The notes under the pieces: generated by a model | What the model was told of the DNA's origin: nothing | What the model saw: the letters and a program-made list of their open reading frames with translations, nothing else | The model's database searches: none | In this document: in pieces, positions 1-4,607 of the stretch | Layout: each line of letters opens with the position of its first letter | Position numbering within the stretch: the stretch's first letter is position 1 | Assembly: GCA_036743315.1 (NCBI GenBank) | Contig: DAINPV010000227.1 | Span: 1-6,637, forward strand | Direction: 5' to 3' | Length of the DNA: 6,637 nt | Source: CALBTQ01 sp036743315 | GTDB lineage: Bacteria; Lernaellota; Lernaellaia; Lernaellales; Lernaellaceae | Translations under genes and position numbers: made by a program

Positions 1-118
1 CGACGACACCGCCGACGACGACACCGCCGACGACGACACCGCCGACGACGACACCACCGACGACGACACCGTCGACGACGACACCGCCGACGACGATGCG
101 GCCGACGACGACGCAACC
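1..118 (+). repeat. 15-bp coding minisatellite, about 8 tandem copies
   Basis: The unit GACGACGACACCGCC (encoding DDDTA) recurs in phase from the window edge. The first copy is cut by the edge, exact copies begin at 14, 29 and 74, and single-base variants begin at 44 (ACC for the last codon) and 59 (GTC). Diverged copies begin at 89 and 104. The unit length is a multiple of three, so gain or loss of copies would change stalk length without a frameshift. The array probably extends left of the window. Confidence 0.85.
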
Positions 119-211
119 GACGACGATGACGACGATCTGGACATCGACGACGATGACGACGACGATCTGGACGGCGGCGACGATGACGACGACGACGGGT
201 GCGGGTGCTGA
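2..211 (+). CDS. Asp-rich repeat protein, C-terminal part (5' end outside window)
   Basis: The frame is open from the first full codon and stops at TGA 209-211. The visible ~69 residues are almost entirely low complexity. Repeats of DDDTA (with DDDTT, DDDTV, DDDAA and DDDAT variants) are followed by two related blocks of the form DDDDDDLD, then a run of six Asp and a terminal GCGC. No catalytic domain is visible; any functional domain must lie upstream of the window. An acidic stalk of this kind is typical of exported or surface proteins in deltaproteobacteria-like bacteria, where it acts as a spacer and may bind divalent cations. The terminal Gly-Cys-Gly-Cys resembles the start of a Cys-containing C-terminal sorting tag such as MYXO-CTERM, but no transmembrane helix or basic tail follows it, so a sorting role is only a guess. 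Regular third-position GAC/GAT use and the strong terminator just downstream support a real coding end. Confidence 0.8.
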   Translation, partial: DDTADDDTADDDTADDDTTDDDTVDDDTADDDAADDDATDDDDDDLDIDDDDDDDLDGGDDDDDDGCGC

Positions 212-233
212 GGCACACAGCGCTTAAACGCAG

Positions 234-267
234 AAAGAGAGGGCGCACCAAGCGCCCTCTCTTTTTT
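234..267 (+). terminator. Intrinsic terminator after the Asp-rich gene
   Basis: A 13-bp perfect stem is formed by 234-246 and 252-264 (core GAGAGGGCGC / GCGCCCTCTC) with a 5-nt ACCAA loop. The T run 262-267 forms the 3' end of the stem and the tail. It lies 23 nt after the TGA at 209-211. Read on the minus strand the hairpin is followed by TTTCTG, so weak bidirectional use for the gene ending at 312 is possible. Confidence 0.93.
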
Positions 268-311
268 AATGTCCGGCGGTGAGTCGGCGGATCATGCCGC
301 CTTGGATTCGT

Positions 312-611
312 TTACTTGCGCGTGTCGCGCTTCAGATCGTGAATCCGTTTCTGCAACACCTTGACCTTCTTCGCGTCGCCCGCCTGGCGGACTTTTTCCT
401 TTTCCTCGCGTAGCGCGGCGATCTTCTTCTTGACGTCGCTGGTCGGTTGCTTTTTCTTCTCGACATCGCGCGGGATGTTGAAGTGATCGAACAGGACGTC
501 CAGCAACTCTTCTTTCTTCATGCCGTGGACGCCCGCGATGTTTTCGATCTTCAACGCTTCTTCGCGCAACTTCGGAACGGTCAATTTGAGCAATGTTTCT
601 TTATCCATCAT
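312..611 (-). CDS. Small Rho_N/SAP-like domain protein with basic coiled coil
   Basis: The product has 99 residues, or 98 if the second of two adjacent ATGs (606-608) is used. The upstream AGGGGA lies only 2 nt from the first ATG and 5 nt from the second, which favours the second. Residues ~5-45 (LLKLTVPKLREEALKI...GMKKEELLDVLFDHF) match the helix-extended-loop-helix pattern of the Rho N-terminal (Rho_N, SAP-like) domain. This domain binds nucleic acid in transcription terminator Rho and occurs alone in many small bacterial proteins. Residues ~50-99 are strongly basic and heptad-like (VKKKIAALREEKEKVRQ...VLQKRIHDLKRDTRK), so they are probably a coiled coil or an extended RNA/DNA-binding helix. 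There is no Rho ATPase, so this is not Rho itself. The gene stands alone behind a near-consensus sigma-70 promoter, which suggests steady housekeeping expression. It is likely cytoplasmic. A nucleic-acid-binding role is inferred from the domain; the specific target is unknown. Confidence 0.88.
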   Translation of the reverse strand: MMDKETLLKLTVPKLREEALKIENIAGVHGMKKEELLDVLFDHFNIPRDVEKKKQPTSDVKKKIAALREEKEKVRQAGDAKKVKVLQKRIHDLKRDTRK

Positions 612-613
612 CT

Positions 614-619
614 TCCCCT
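614..619 (-). promoter_or_regulatory. RBS that bears on the Rho_N-like gene start
   Basis: On the minus strand AGGGGA (619 to 614) is followed by AG and then two consecutive ATG codons. Spacing is 2 nt to the first ATG and 5 nt to the second, so the second ATG (608-606) is the more plausible initiator. Confidence 0.6.
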
Positions 620-650
620 ATGGAATCGATTTTGTCGAAAAAGGGCTCGA

Positions 651-679
651 ATTGTAGTTTTGGCTCGCGGCCTTGTCAA
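651..679 (-). promoter_or_regulatory. Near-consensus sigma-70 promoter for the Rho_N-like gene
   Basis: On the minus strand TTGACA (679-674) and TACAAT (656-651) are separated by exactly 17 nt. This is a perfect -35 box and a 5/6 -10 box. Transcription would start near 644, leaving a short leader of roughly 30 nt before the start codon. It is the best promoter in the window. Confidence 0.85.
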
Positions 680-702
680 GACTTGATCGAGAAGGCTATC
701 GT
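673..702 (+). promoter_or_regulatory. Candidate weak promoter for the rhodanese-hydrolase-PHP operon
   Basis: On the plus strand TTGTCA (673-678, 5/6 match to the -35 box) is followed after 18 nt by TATCGT (697-702, 4/6 match to the -10 box), about 40 nt before the rhodanese start. Its -35 box overlaps the -35 box of the strong divergent promoter on the other strand, so the two would compete for polymerase. Moderate match only. Confidence 0.35.
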
Positions 703-724
703 ATCGATGGTTTTGACGACCGTA

Positions 725-732
725 GGGGGAGA
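725..732 (+). promoter_or_regulatory. RBS of the rhodanese-like gene; start ambiguous between GTG and ATG
   Basis: The purine run GGGGGAGA is followed by GTG (740-742) and directly by ATG (743-745) in the same frame. GGAG (728-731) lies 8 nt from the GTG and 11 nt from the ATG. The two starts differ by one residue and do not affect the signal peptide. Confidence 0.6.
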
Positions 733-742
733 TTGCATCGTG

Positions 743-1474
743 ATGCGTCCGTGGCTTCTGCTCTTGTTGTTGCTGCTGCCGATCGCCGTCGCGTACGCCG
801 ACGAAACAACCGCGCCGGCGGCCGATAAACCGATGCCGGTCGACTGGCGCGCGCTGGCCGCGATGATCGACACGGGCAAGCCCCTGCTGCTGTTGGACAA
901 CCGCACCAAAACCGCCTACGACCAGGGCTGCATTCCCACGGCCGTCAACCTTCCCGGCTATCTGTTCGATCGGGATGAAGTGCCCGGCCTGCCCGCCGAC
1001 CGCACGCTGCCGATCGTCTGCTATTGCAGCGGCGGCCATTGCGGCGTGAGTTGGTACGTCGCCGAGCGGCTGCTGGACCTGGGCTACGAACGCGTGTTCG
1101 TCTATGACGGCGGCGTCGAGGAATGGAACAAGATCGGCCTGATGACCATCACCGCGCGTCATGCGCAATTGCCCGTGCTGGCCAAAGCCGATCTGCAGGC
1201 TCTGCGCGCCGCCGGTGCGATCGTGCGGTTGCTCGACGCGCGCGGGCCGCAGGAATTCGCCGCCGGCTCGCTGCCCGGCGCGGTCAACCTGACGGTGGAA
1301 AACTGTCGTCCGCAGGCGGAGGGCATGCCCCCGAGCCTCGACGATTCGGTGATCGTTTTCGGCCAGGGCCGGTGGGACGGGCGCGCGTATCACGTGGCCG
1401 ACCGCCTGCGCGCCTGGGGTTATAAAAACGTACGCCTGTATCCCGGCGGTCTGAGCGATTGGAGCAAGCCGTGA
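743..1474 (+). CDS. Exported tandem rhodanese-like protein (second domain lacks catalytic Cys)
   Basis: The product has 243 residues from ATG 743; GTG 740 would add one. A longer reading frame back to 593 is discarded because it would bury the signal peptide. Residues 1-19 are a type I signal peptide with eight consecutive Leu and a likely cut AYA|DE, so the protein is exported to the periplasm. Domain 1 (about 33-135) is rhodanese-like: DNRTKTAYDQGCIPTAVNLP, then IVCYCSGGHCGVS with the nucleophile position at Cys95, and FVYDGGVEEW. The loop has the CxGGxCxxS form, with Cys100 where classical rhodaneses often have Arg, so sulfane-sulfur transfer is plausible but the substrate is unclear. Domain 2 (about 143-243) keeps LLDARGPQEFAAGSLPGAVNL and YPGGLSDW, but Gly207 occupies the Cys position (VFGQGRWDGRA), so it is probably inactive. 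The gene heads a tightly coupled operon; its stop overlaps the next start. Confidence 0.9.
   Translation: MRPWLLLLLLLLPIAVAYADETTAPAADKPMPVDWRALAAMIDTGKPLLLLDNRTKTAYDQGCIPTAVNLPGYLFDRDEVPGLPADRTLPIVCYCSGGHCGVSWYVAERLLDLGYERVFVYDGGVEEWNKIGLMTITARHAQLPVLAKADLQALRAAGAIVRLLDARGPQEFAAGSLPGAVNLTVENCRPQAEGMPPSLDDSVIVFGQGRWDGRAYHVADRLRAWGYKNVRLYPGGLSDWSKP
1461..1464 (+). promoter_or_regulatory. RBS that sets the GTG start of the lipoprotein hydrolase
   Basis: GGAG lies 6 nt before GTG 1471 and sits inside the last codons of the rhodanese-like gene. The alternative in-frame TTG at 1459 overlaps this site and would place charged EQA ahead of the signal peptide, so GTG 1471 is preferred. Confidence 0.75.
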
Positions 1475-2739
1475 AACATCTTGCGTTGTTGTTGAGCGTG
1501 CTGACGATTCTTTTCTTCGCCGTCGCCTGCGACGGATTCAACAACGGCGACGAGCGCCCCGCCGATCCGGGGTCGCCCGCCGACCGCGGCGATCCGTGGG
1601 ACGGCGACGAGACCGGCGGCGACGATGACGATGACGACGACACTTCCGGCGAGCCGGGCACGACCTTCGACCCGGCGGCCAAAGGGCCCTACGAGGTCGG
1701 CAACACCACGCGCATTTTCATCGACGACAAGCAGGTCGACCTGTGGGGCAACCGCGAATTGATCTGCGATATCTGGTACCCCGCCGCGCCGGAAACGGCG
1801 ACCATGCCGCCCGACACCGTCGACCAGTTCCTCGGCAAATGGTATCCGCTGGTCGAGCAGATCTTCGCCCTGCTCCTGCCCGCCGAAGAAGTCGCCAACT
1901 TCCTGAACGAAACGCGCAGCGTGCGCGACGCGCCCATCGCCGCGGGCGGCCCGTGGCCGGTGGTCATTTTCTCGCACGGCAACGGCGGCGTGCGCTTCCA
2001 GAACATGCACCTGTGCGAACATCTGGCCAGCCACGGTTTCATCGTCATTTCGCCCGATCACACCGGCAACGCGGCGGTGACGCCGCTGCCGCGTCAATTG
2101 ATCATCTTCAATCCGCTCGCCATGCTCTTCGAGTTTTTCTGGCGGCAGACCGACTTTTCGTTCCTCATCGACGCGGCCGCCTACCTCAACGAGTTCGACG
2201 AACAGGGCACGTTCGTCGGCAAGATCGACGCCGGGACGGTCGCGCTGGCCGGGCACAGCTTCGGCGCGGTCACCGCGCTGGAAGCGGCCAAATACGATCC
2301 GCGCGTGGACGCGGTGGTTTCGCTGGCGGGCTTCTCCTTCCCGCTGGCCTTCGAAAATTACCGCGCGCCGGTGATGTGCTTCTGGGGCTGGGAAGACCAC
2401 ACGCTGCAGGATCTGAGCGTCGTGCAGGCGATGCAGAACTACGAAAAGATCCCCACCACCAAGCTGTGGCTGAGCGTGCGCGACGCCGGACACTATTCCT
2501 GGACCGACGTATGCGACCTGGTGCCCACGCTGATGGGCAACGGCGACGGTTGCGGCGAAGGGCATCGCCTGAAGGACGATTCGGTCTTCGAGTTCGTCGA
2601 CAATGAAGTCATGTACAACCTGATGAACTACTACGTCACCGCGTTTCTGGCCTGGTCGTTGCGCGGCGACGACATGTGGGGTCCGTTGACCGAAAATATC
2701 ATGCCCGAGCAAATTACGTATTACTGGACCGTGCAATGA
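1471..2739 (+). CDS. Lipoprotein alpha/beta hydrolase (PAF-acetylhydrolase/chlorophyllase-like)
   Basis: The product has 422 residues from GTG 1471, whose GTGA overlaps the upstream TGA. Residues 1-20 are a lipoprotein signal peptide (MKHLALLLSVLTILFFAVAC) with Cys20 as the likely lipidated residue; Ala at -3 is a tolerated but not ideal lipobox residue. A flexible Asp/Gly/Pro-rich linker follows (21-70) with seven Asp at 51-57. The hydrolase domain spans about 72-400. Strand and turn VVIFSHGNGG (164-173) supplies the oxyanion region, and GHSFGA (261-266) is the GxSxG nucleophile elbow with Ser263. Asp309 in FWGWEDHT and His341 in DAGHYSW complete a plausible Ser-Asp-His triad in the usual order. 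This arrangement, with YxVG and DIWYPAAP near the domain start, resembles PAF-acetylhydrolase or chlorophyllase-type esterases. The true substrate is unknown. The protein should be anchored in the envelope; Asp at +2 after the Cys would mean inner-membrane retention under E. coli rules. Confidence 0.92.
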   Translation: MKHLALLLSVLTILFFAVACDGFNNGDERPADPGSPADRGDPWDGDETGGDDDDDDDTSGEPGTTFDPAAKGPYEVGNTTRIFIDDKQVDLWGNRELICDIWYPAAPETATMPPDTVDQFLGKWYPLVEQIFALLLPAEEVANFLNETRSVRDAPIAAGGPWPVVIFSHGNGGVRFQNMHLCEHLASHGFIVISPDHTGNAAVTPLPRQLIIFNPLAMLFEFFWRQTDFSFLIDAAAYLNEFDEQGTFVGKIDAGTVALAGHSFGAVTALEAAKYDPRVDAVVSLAGFSFPLAFENYRAPVMCFWGWEDHTLQDLSVVQAMQNYEKIPTTKLWLSVRDAGHYSWTDVCDLVPTLMGNGDGCGEGHRLKDDSVFEFVDNEVMYNLMNYYVTAFLAWSLRGDDMWGPLTENIMPEQITYYWTVQ

Positions 2740-3656
2740 GCGAATCCGAACCAGCGAACCAAGCGGTCGCGCCGCGCGCGCCGGCGATGGACATGCACGT
2801 GCACACCAGGTATTCCGACGCGTCGATCACCGTGCCGCAACTGGTCGAGTTGTCGCTGAGCCGGCGGCTGGGCATCTGCGTATGCGACCACAACGAAATC
2901 CGCGGGGCGATCGAGCTGTACGAACGCAACGAAATCGTCACGCTGCCGGGCATCGAAATCGGCAGCGCCGAGCGCCTCGAGTTTCTCTGCTATTTCAACG
3001 ATCCGGGCGGCCTCGAAGAGTATTTCGTGCGCGAGGTCGAGCCCTACAAGGTCAACCGCTACTACGCGAAGCTCAGCAAATCGTTCACCGAGCTGATTCC
3101 GGCGGCCAAGCGGTACGGCGCGATCGTCGCCCTACCGCACCCCTTCGCGCCGGGCTGGAAGAATTTCAACTTCAACCGCAAGCGCAAGGAAAAGCTGCTC
3201 GAGCCCTCGTTCCTGGAGTACCTCGACCTGATCGAAGTCATCAACAGCCACATTCCCGACAACCGCAACTTCAAGGCGTTTCTGCTCAGCGAGATCCTGG
3301 ACAAGTCGGTGTGCGCCGGCTCCGACGCGCACCGCGTTTCCGAGGTCGGCTCGGCCTACCTGAGCTTCGGGACGATGCTCACCGCCGCGCAAATTTTCGA
3401 TTTGCTGAAAAAACGCATCAAGGTCGGTTCGGACCAGCGCTTTAAATTCCACCGCACCGTCGGCACCAGCCGCAGCGTGATCATGAGCCACATTAAGCTG
3501 TATCTGTCGAAACGGGATCAAGCGCGCTGGATGCTGCGCTACGACGAGGACATCGCCTACGATCCCACGACCATGCCCGACCGCCGTTGCGGCTTCGACC
3601 GCCGCCGCCGCGAACGACAGGAAGCCGACCGCCGCCGCAAGAACATGCCGAGCTGA
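2736..3656 (+). CDS. PHP-domain metal-dependent phosphoesterase-like protein
   Basis: The product has 306 residues. ATG 2736 overlaps the preceding TGA (ATGA), so translation is probably coupled; only a weak GGA (2726-2728) precedes it. No signal peptide is visible, so it acts in the cytoplasm. PHP motifs appear in order: MDMHVHTRYSD (18-28, ligands His21, His23, Asp28), CDHNEIRGA (50-58, Asp51, His52), LPGIEIG (70-76, Glu73), ALPHPF (132-137, His135), and AGSDAHRVSEVGSAYL (194-209, Asp197, His199). This full ligand set fits a metal-dependent phosphoesterase active site with two or three metal ions. The GSDAHxxxEVG stretch is typical of stand-alone PHP proteins acting on nucleotides or sugar phosphates rather than of polymerase PHP domains. 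Residues ~280-302 form an Arg-rich tail with repeated DRR motifs (PDRRCGFDRRRR...ADRRR), possibly binding nucleic acid or membrane. The substrate cannot be told from sequence. Confidence 0.92.
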   Translation: MSESEPANQAVAPRAPAMDMHVHTRYSDASITVPQLVELSLSRRLGICVCDHNEIRGAIELYERNEIVTLPGIEIGSAERLEFLCYFNDPGGLEEYFVREVEPYKVNRYYAKLSKSFTELIPAAKRYGAIVALPHPFAPGWKNFNFNRKRKEKLLEPSFLEYLDLIEVINSHIPDNRNFKAFLLSEILDKSVCAGSDAHRVSEVGSAYLSFGTMLTAAQIFDLLKKRIKVGSDQRFKFHRTVGTSRSVIMSHIKLYLSKRDQARWMLRYDEDIAYDPTTMPDRRCGFDRRRRERQEADRRRKNMPS

Positions 3657-3675
3657 AAAGCGGCGTTACGCGCCG
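3655..3675 (-). terminator. Weak hairpin, possible terminator for the small membrane-protein gene
   Basis: On the minus strand CGGCG (3675-3671) and CGCCG (3665-3661) pair around a 5-nt loop and are followed by CTTTTC. It lies in the 37-nt gap between convergent genes, 18 nt beyond the TAA at 3694. The stem is short and the T run is only four bases. In the plus direction there is no T run. Confidence 0.35.
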
Positions 3676-3693
3676 ATAACGAATTCGACCGTT

Positions 3694-4197
3694 TTATTGT
3701 CCCGCAACCTTTTTGCCTGCCTCGTCCGTTTCCGCCGTTACCTTCGGTACGCCCGTTACGGTGTCTTCGTGCTGATTCTTATTTTCCGTGGAAAGACCGT
3801 AGCTGCGAAAAACGAAAGCGATGATCGCGCCGAAGAGAAACGAAGCGACAAACGCCATCAGCCGAAACATGGCCAGCGAACTCGCCAAAATCGCCGGATC
3901 CAAAATTTTGGCGACCAGCGGATCGATCTTCGCCAATAGATAACCGGAGGCAAAAGCCGACACCGCTTTGGTGATCGCCCCGAATTGGATCTTTTCTTCC
4001 GTATCATACGGCGAGATTAAAATGCCGGCCGCCCAGCCCAGCGCAATGCCGCAAATAATCACCGTGATGTTGAGGAAGACGGCGGGACAATTCGTCACGT
4101 GCACGGAAAAGACCGTCAAGGCGATCAGGAAGGCCGCCGGCGCAATGAAACTAAAAATAATTCTGTAATTTTGGTTTAAAAAACTTTTAACGCTCAT
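3694..4197 (-). CDS. Small multi-pass inner-membrane protein, unknown function
   Basis: The product has 167 residues. ATG 4197-4195 is chosen because AAAGGAG (4211-4205) stands 7 nt before it; a longer TTG start at 4218 would place this RBS inside the gene. Hydrophobic segments at about 13-33, 38-62 and 105-131 are likely transmembrane helices. Residues 72-97 (FGAITKAVSAFASGYLLAKI) are a moderately hydrophobic, possibly amphipathic helix. The C-terminal tail (132-167) is hydrophilic, charged and probably disordered. The ISPYDTEEKIQFG...AFASGYLLAKIDP block resembles small uncharacterised membrane proteins I have seen in other bacteria, but I cannot name a family. Base composition is visibly lower in GC than in the neighbours, extreme over the first codons (17 G/C of 60 in 4141-4200), which hints at separate ancestry or relaxed codon use. 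It is convergent with the PHP gene and not part of that operon. Confidence 0.82.
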   Translation of the reverse strand: MSVKSFLNQNYRIIFSFIAPAAFLIALTVFSVHVTNCPAVFLNITVIICGIALGWAAGILISPYDTEEKIQFGAITKAVSAFASGYLLAKIDPLVAKILDPAILASSLAMFRLMAFVASFLFGAIIAFVFRSYGLSTENKNQHEDTVTGVPKVTAETDEAGKKVAGQ

Positions 4198-4204
4198 CGG
4201 ACAG

Positions 4205-4211
4205 CTCCTTT
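4205..4211 (-). promoter_or_regulatory. RBS that sets the start of the membrane-protein gene
   Basis: AAAGGAG on the minus strand lies 7 nt before ATG 4197, an optimal spacing. It rules out the upstream TTG at 4218 as initiator. Confidence 0.85.
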
Positions 4212-4338
4212 CCGTCAATGAATATGGGCGTCATCGTTGAGGTTGATACGTCACCGATAGCACACCCGCGCATTCCGATGCAAACGGAGCCTGCCGAATA
4301 ACTTTTTATTGCCGCCCGGGACGGTACAGATCCCTCAA
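4212..4338 (-). promoter_or_regulatory. Upstream region of the membrane-protein gene; only a weak promoter candidate
   Basis: This stretch must hold the promoter of the gene starting at 4197 but shows no strong one. The best pair is TTGCAT (4283-4278) and TATCGG (4259-4254) with an 18-nt spacer on the minus strand, a poor match. An AT-rich patch (AATAAAAAGTTATTC on the minus strand, about 4296-4310) could act as an UP-like element. No open frame of note is present. Confidence 0.25.
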
Positions 4339-4547
4339 GCCCGCAGGGCGCAGGTCAATAGCGAAGGGCTTCAGCCCTGGTATAAGATGGGGAAAATTCA
4401 AGCAAACCCCTGAAAGGGGTGCCGGTAAGCTCGTTGATATGAATTATCCAACATTCCTCCACCCCTTGTCAGGGGTTGGTTGGTCTGGATGGGCCATAAT
4501 TTCCAGGGCTATCGCCCTTCGCTACTGACCGTCCGCCCCTGCGGAGC
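4339..4547. repeat. Nested palindromic composite of REP-like hairpins (~210 bp)
   Basis: Two copies of a ~28-nt element face each other. Positions 4353-4380 match the reverse complement of 4503-4530 at 24 of 28 positions, and the differences fall mainly in the hairpin loop. Each copy contains AGGGC/GCCCT arms around a 4-nt loop. The inverted similarity continues outward into the CCGCAGGG region at 4341-4348 and its counterpart near 4536-4543, with small indels. Inside lies a second facing pair: ACCCCT-GAA-AGGGGT at 4406-4420 and ACCCCT-TGTC-AGGGGT at 4461-4476. On the minus strand the right copy reads GTAG (4525-4522) just before its hairpin, as in REP elements moved by RAYT-type transposases; the left copy has ATAG. 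No transposase gene and no clear target-site duplication are visible. The whole unit could fold into a long cruciform or act as a BIME-like or MITE-like element. Confidence 0.8.
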
Positions 4548-4580
4548 CGGTCGGCGTCGGGCGTCCCAATCCGGAAATCA

Positions 4581-4607
4581 AGGAATAACGAACTGAACGT
4601 TATTCCT
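4581..4607 (-). terminator. Stem-loop overlapping the stop codon of the 610-aa lipoprotein gene
   Basis: A 10-bp perfect stem is formed by 4581-4590 (AGGAATAACG) and 4598-4607 (CGTTATTCCT) around a 7-nt loop. On the minus strand the stem begins at the last base of the TGA (4609-4607) and is followed by TGATTTCC. Its position suggests termination or 3'-end protection, but the stem is AT-rich and the T tract is interrupted, so efficiency is uncertain. Confidence 0.5.

Noticed and set aside
1..118. CRISPR-like tandem repeat
   Set aside because: The units are contiguous, only 15 bp long, have no spacers and are in frame with a coding sequence.
593..742. Upstream extension of the rhodanese-like gene to 593
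   Set aside because: It would put 50 residues ahead of an obvious signal peptide, overlap the Rho_N-like gene and contain both divergent promoters; an RBS stands just before 740/743.
1420..2736. 438-residue open frame on the minus strand
   Set aside because: Antisense shadow of the hydrolase gene; no RBS logic, composition biased to Val/Arg/His/Gly, and the plus strand has a clear catalytic triad.
3661..3675. Terminator for the PHP gene on the plus strand
   Set aside because: The 5-bp hairpin lacks a T run in the plus direction (GATAACGAATT follows). It is only reported as a weak candidate for the minus-strand gene.
4439..4528. 29-codon open frame starting ATG in the hairpin composite
   Set aside because: It is fully contained in the inverted-repeat structure, has no RBS and shows no protein-like conservation signal. 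It is the kind of spurious small protein often called from such repeats.
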